A stretch of DNA of 5,663 nt, from the NCBI GenBank assembly GCA_003483675.1, contig DMYK01000609.1, positions 1-5,663 on the forward strand, in the 5' to 3' direction. Shown here in pieces: positions 5,003 through 5,663 of the stretch. The position numbers and the translations under genes were made by a program. This DNA comes from Microcoleaceae cyanobacterium UBA11344. Its GTDB lineage: Bacteria > Cyanobacteriota > Cyanobacteriia > Cyanobacteriales > Microcoleaceae. The notes beneath the pieces were generated by a model. That model was given only the letters and a program-made list of their open reading frames with translations, made no database searches and was not told the DNA's origin. The stretch's first letter is position 1. The number at the start of each line of letters is the position of its first letter.

Positions 5003-5575
5003 CTAATTAAGATTCAGCCATTTTTGAGCATTAAGTCGCTGGACAACTCCAAAGACCATTAAATCTAGAGTAATCTTGCGCTCATCAATCAAAAAAGGCT
5101 CCAGCGTACTGGTTTGAGTTTCATTTTCAGCGCAAGAAAACGCCCTTTGACTTTGAATGTTTTCTTGAGGAAAATACAAGTTAAATTGGCGCTGACCTGC
5201 TTGGAATTTGCCAACTACTTGCCAACAATCTCCGGCGGAACTCATGCCAGCAACGGGGATTTTTTGCTTGGCAAAACTCACGTCTAAATCCTGAACGCCC
5301 TGCTTAGTCAAAGCAGTTTGTAAGGCCGGCAAATAATCTTGTTGAATAAATTCTGCAAACGGCTTGTCTTCAACAGCAGGAGCTTTTTCCTTTTTAGCTT
5401 TAGCTGGGGGCTTGTCACCGTCAGCCTTAGCGGCCGCTTTTTTTGCTGCCGGCTCAGGCTTGTCTGTGCTCTTAATGTCAGTGGTTTGCCGATCGTCGGA
5501 ACTCGGAGTGTTTTCAGCAGAAAGGCCTTGAGTTTCGGCTTCGCCAGATGCTGGATTCTTCGGTTTTTCTGCCAT
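5003..5575 (-). CDS. DUF2996-like conserved cyanobacterial protein
   Basis: The 190-aa product has two parts. Residues 1-70 are low-complexity and charged, rich in Ala, Lys, Glu, Asp and Pro, and probably disordered. Residues 71-190 form a compact domain: KPFAEFIQQDYLPAL, DLDVSFAKQK, CWQVVGKFQAGQRQFNLYF, AFSCAE, then a C-terminal block EPFLIDERKITLDLMVFGVVQRLNAQKWL. I recall this C-terminal pattern as DUF2996, found in cyanobacteria; the assignment is from memory and its biochemical role is unknown to me. There is no signal peptide or membrane helix, so it is probably cytoplasmic. AGGAAG (minus 5586-5581), 5 nt before the ATG, is a good ribosome site and fixes the start. The gene converges on the hydrolase and is bracketed by two copies of the caggacttacgca end, one base after its stop and 29 bases before its start. 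Confidence 0.82.
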   Translation of the reverse strand: MAEKPKNPASGEAETQGLSAENTPSSDDRQTTDIKSTDKPEPAAKKAAAKADGDKPPAKAKKEKAPAVEDKPFAEFIQQDYLPALQTALTKQGVQDLDVSFAKQKIPVAGMSSAGDCWQVVGKFQAGQRQFNLYFPQENIQSQRAFSCAENETQTSTLEPFLIDERKITLDLMVFGVVQRLNAQKWLNLN

Positions 5576-5580
5576 TGGTG

Positions 5581-5586
5581 CTTCCT
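5581..5586 (-). promoter_or_regulatory. Ribosome binding site of the DUF2996-like gene
   Basis: AGGAAG on the minus strand with a 5-nt spacer to the ATG at 5575 is the clearest Shine-Dalgarno in the window and supports that start. Confidence 0.6.
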
Positions 5587-5604
5587 GTGAAAAAGTTAGT
5601 ATGA

Positions 5605-5663
5605 CAGGACTTACGCAAAAAGTAGTTTGACACGCTACTTATAGTGGTAAGGTGCGCAGTGCG
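5605..5663. mobile_element. Left part of a second caggacttacgca-ended repeat, cut by the window edge
   Basis: caggacttacgca recurs exactly at 5605-5617 in the same orientation as the 4896 copy. Its interior differs: aagtag/ctactt (5620-5625, 5635-5640) forms a hairpin, and ggtgcgcagtgcg at the edge begins another palindrome. The minus strand carries TATAAG (5643-5638), so the repeat might supply promoter sequence to the DUF2996-like gene. The other end is outside the window. Confidence 0.5.

Noticed and set aside
5339..5590. Plus-strand 83-aa frame
   Set aside because: It is antisense to the Lys/Ala-rich N-terminus of the DUF2996-like protein; the Phe/Cys/Arg-rich product is typical of such shadows.

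Overview
The window looks like chromosome of a filamentous cyanobacterium (Oscillatoriales-like, for example the Microcoleus/Oscillatoria group; the genus is inference). Support comes from a cyanobacterial-type SdhA, a protein resembling the cyanobacterial DUF2996 family, a perfect HIP1 octamer (GCGATCGC, 4162-4169) with many CGATCG variants, heptanucleotide repeat tracts, and interspersed palindromes ending in CAGGACTTACGCA.

Layout, left to right. 1-1382 (minus): N-terminal 460 codons of the succinate dehydrogenase/fumarate reductase flavoprotein gene, running off the left edge. 1431-1457 (minus): a rho-independent terminator. 1471-3095 (minus): a TnpB-only IS200/IS605-type element with an intact-looking RuvC/zinc-finger TnpB (441 aa), a same-orientation hairpin at each end, and ISDra2-like cleavage pentamers (TTGAT outside the left end, TTGAC at the right end). 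3116-3430 (minus): a small two-helix membrane protein of unknown function. 3431-4054: a gene-poor stretch with an operator-like dyad, an interspersed inverted repeat, a possible relic of an acyltransferase C-terminus, and two heptamer tracts. 4055-4861 (plus): an alpha/beta hydrolase resembling the hydrolase half of plant phytyl ester synthases. 4844-5001: another heptamer tract and a MITE-like nested palindrome. 5003-5575 (minus): a DUF2996-like protein. A second copy of the MITE end lies at 5605-5617 and runs off the right edge.

The strongest story is the TnpB element. Its two 34-nt end hairpins share one architecture with compensatory base changes. The tnpB stop codon sits directly before the predicted right-end cut. 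The predicted guide would read into the flanking DNA and stop at a terminator that probably belonged to the 104-aa gene before the insertion. No tnpA is present, so movement would need a transposase supplied in trans. I see no CRISPR array, tRNA or rRNA, and no clearly unprecedented multi-gene system.
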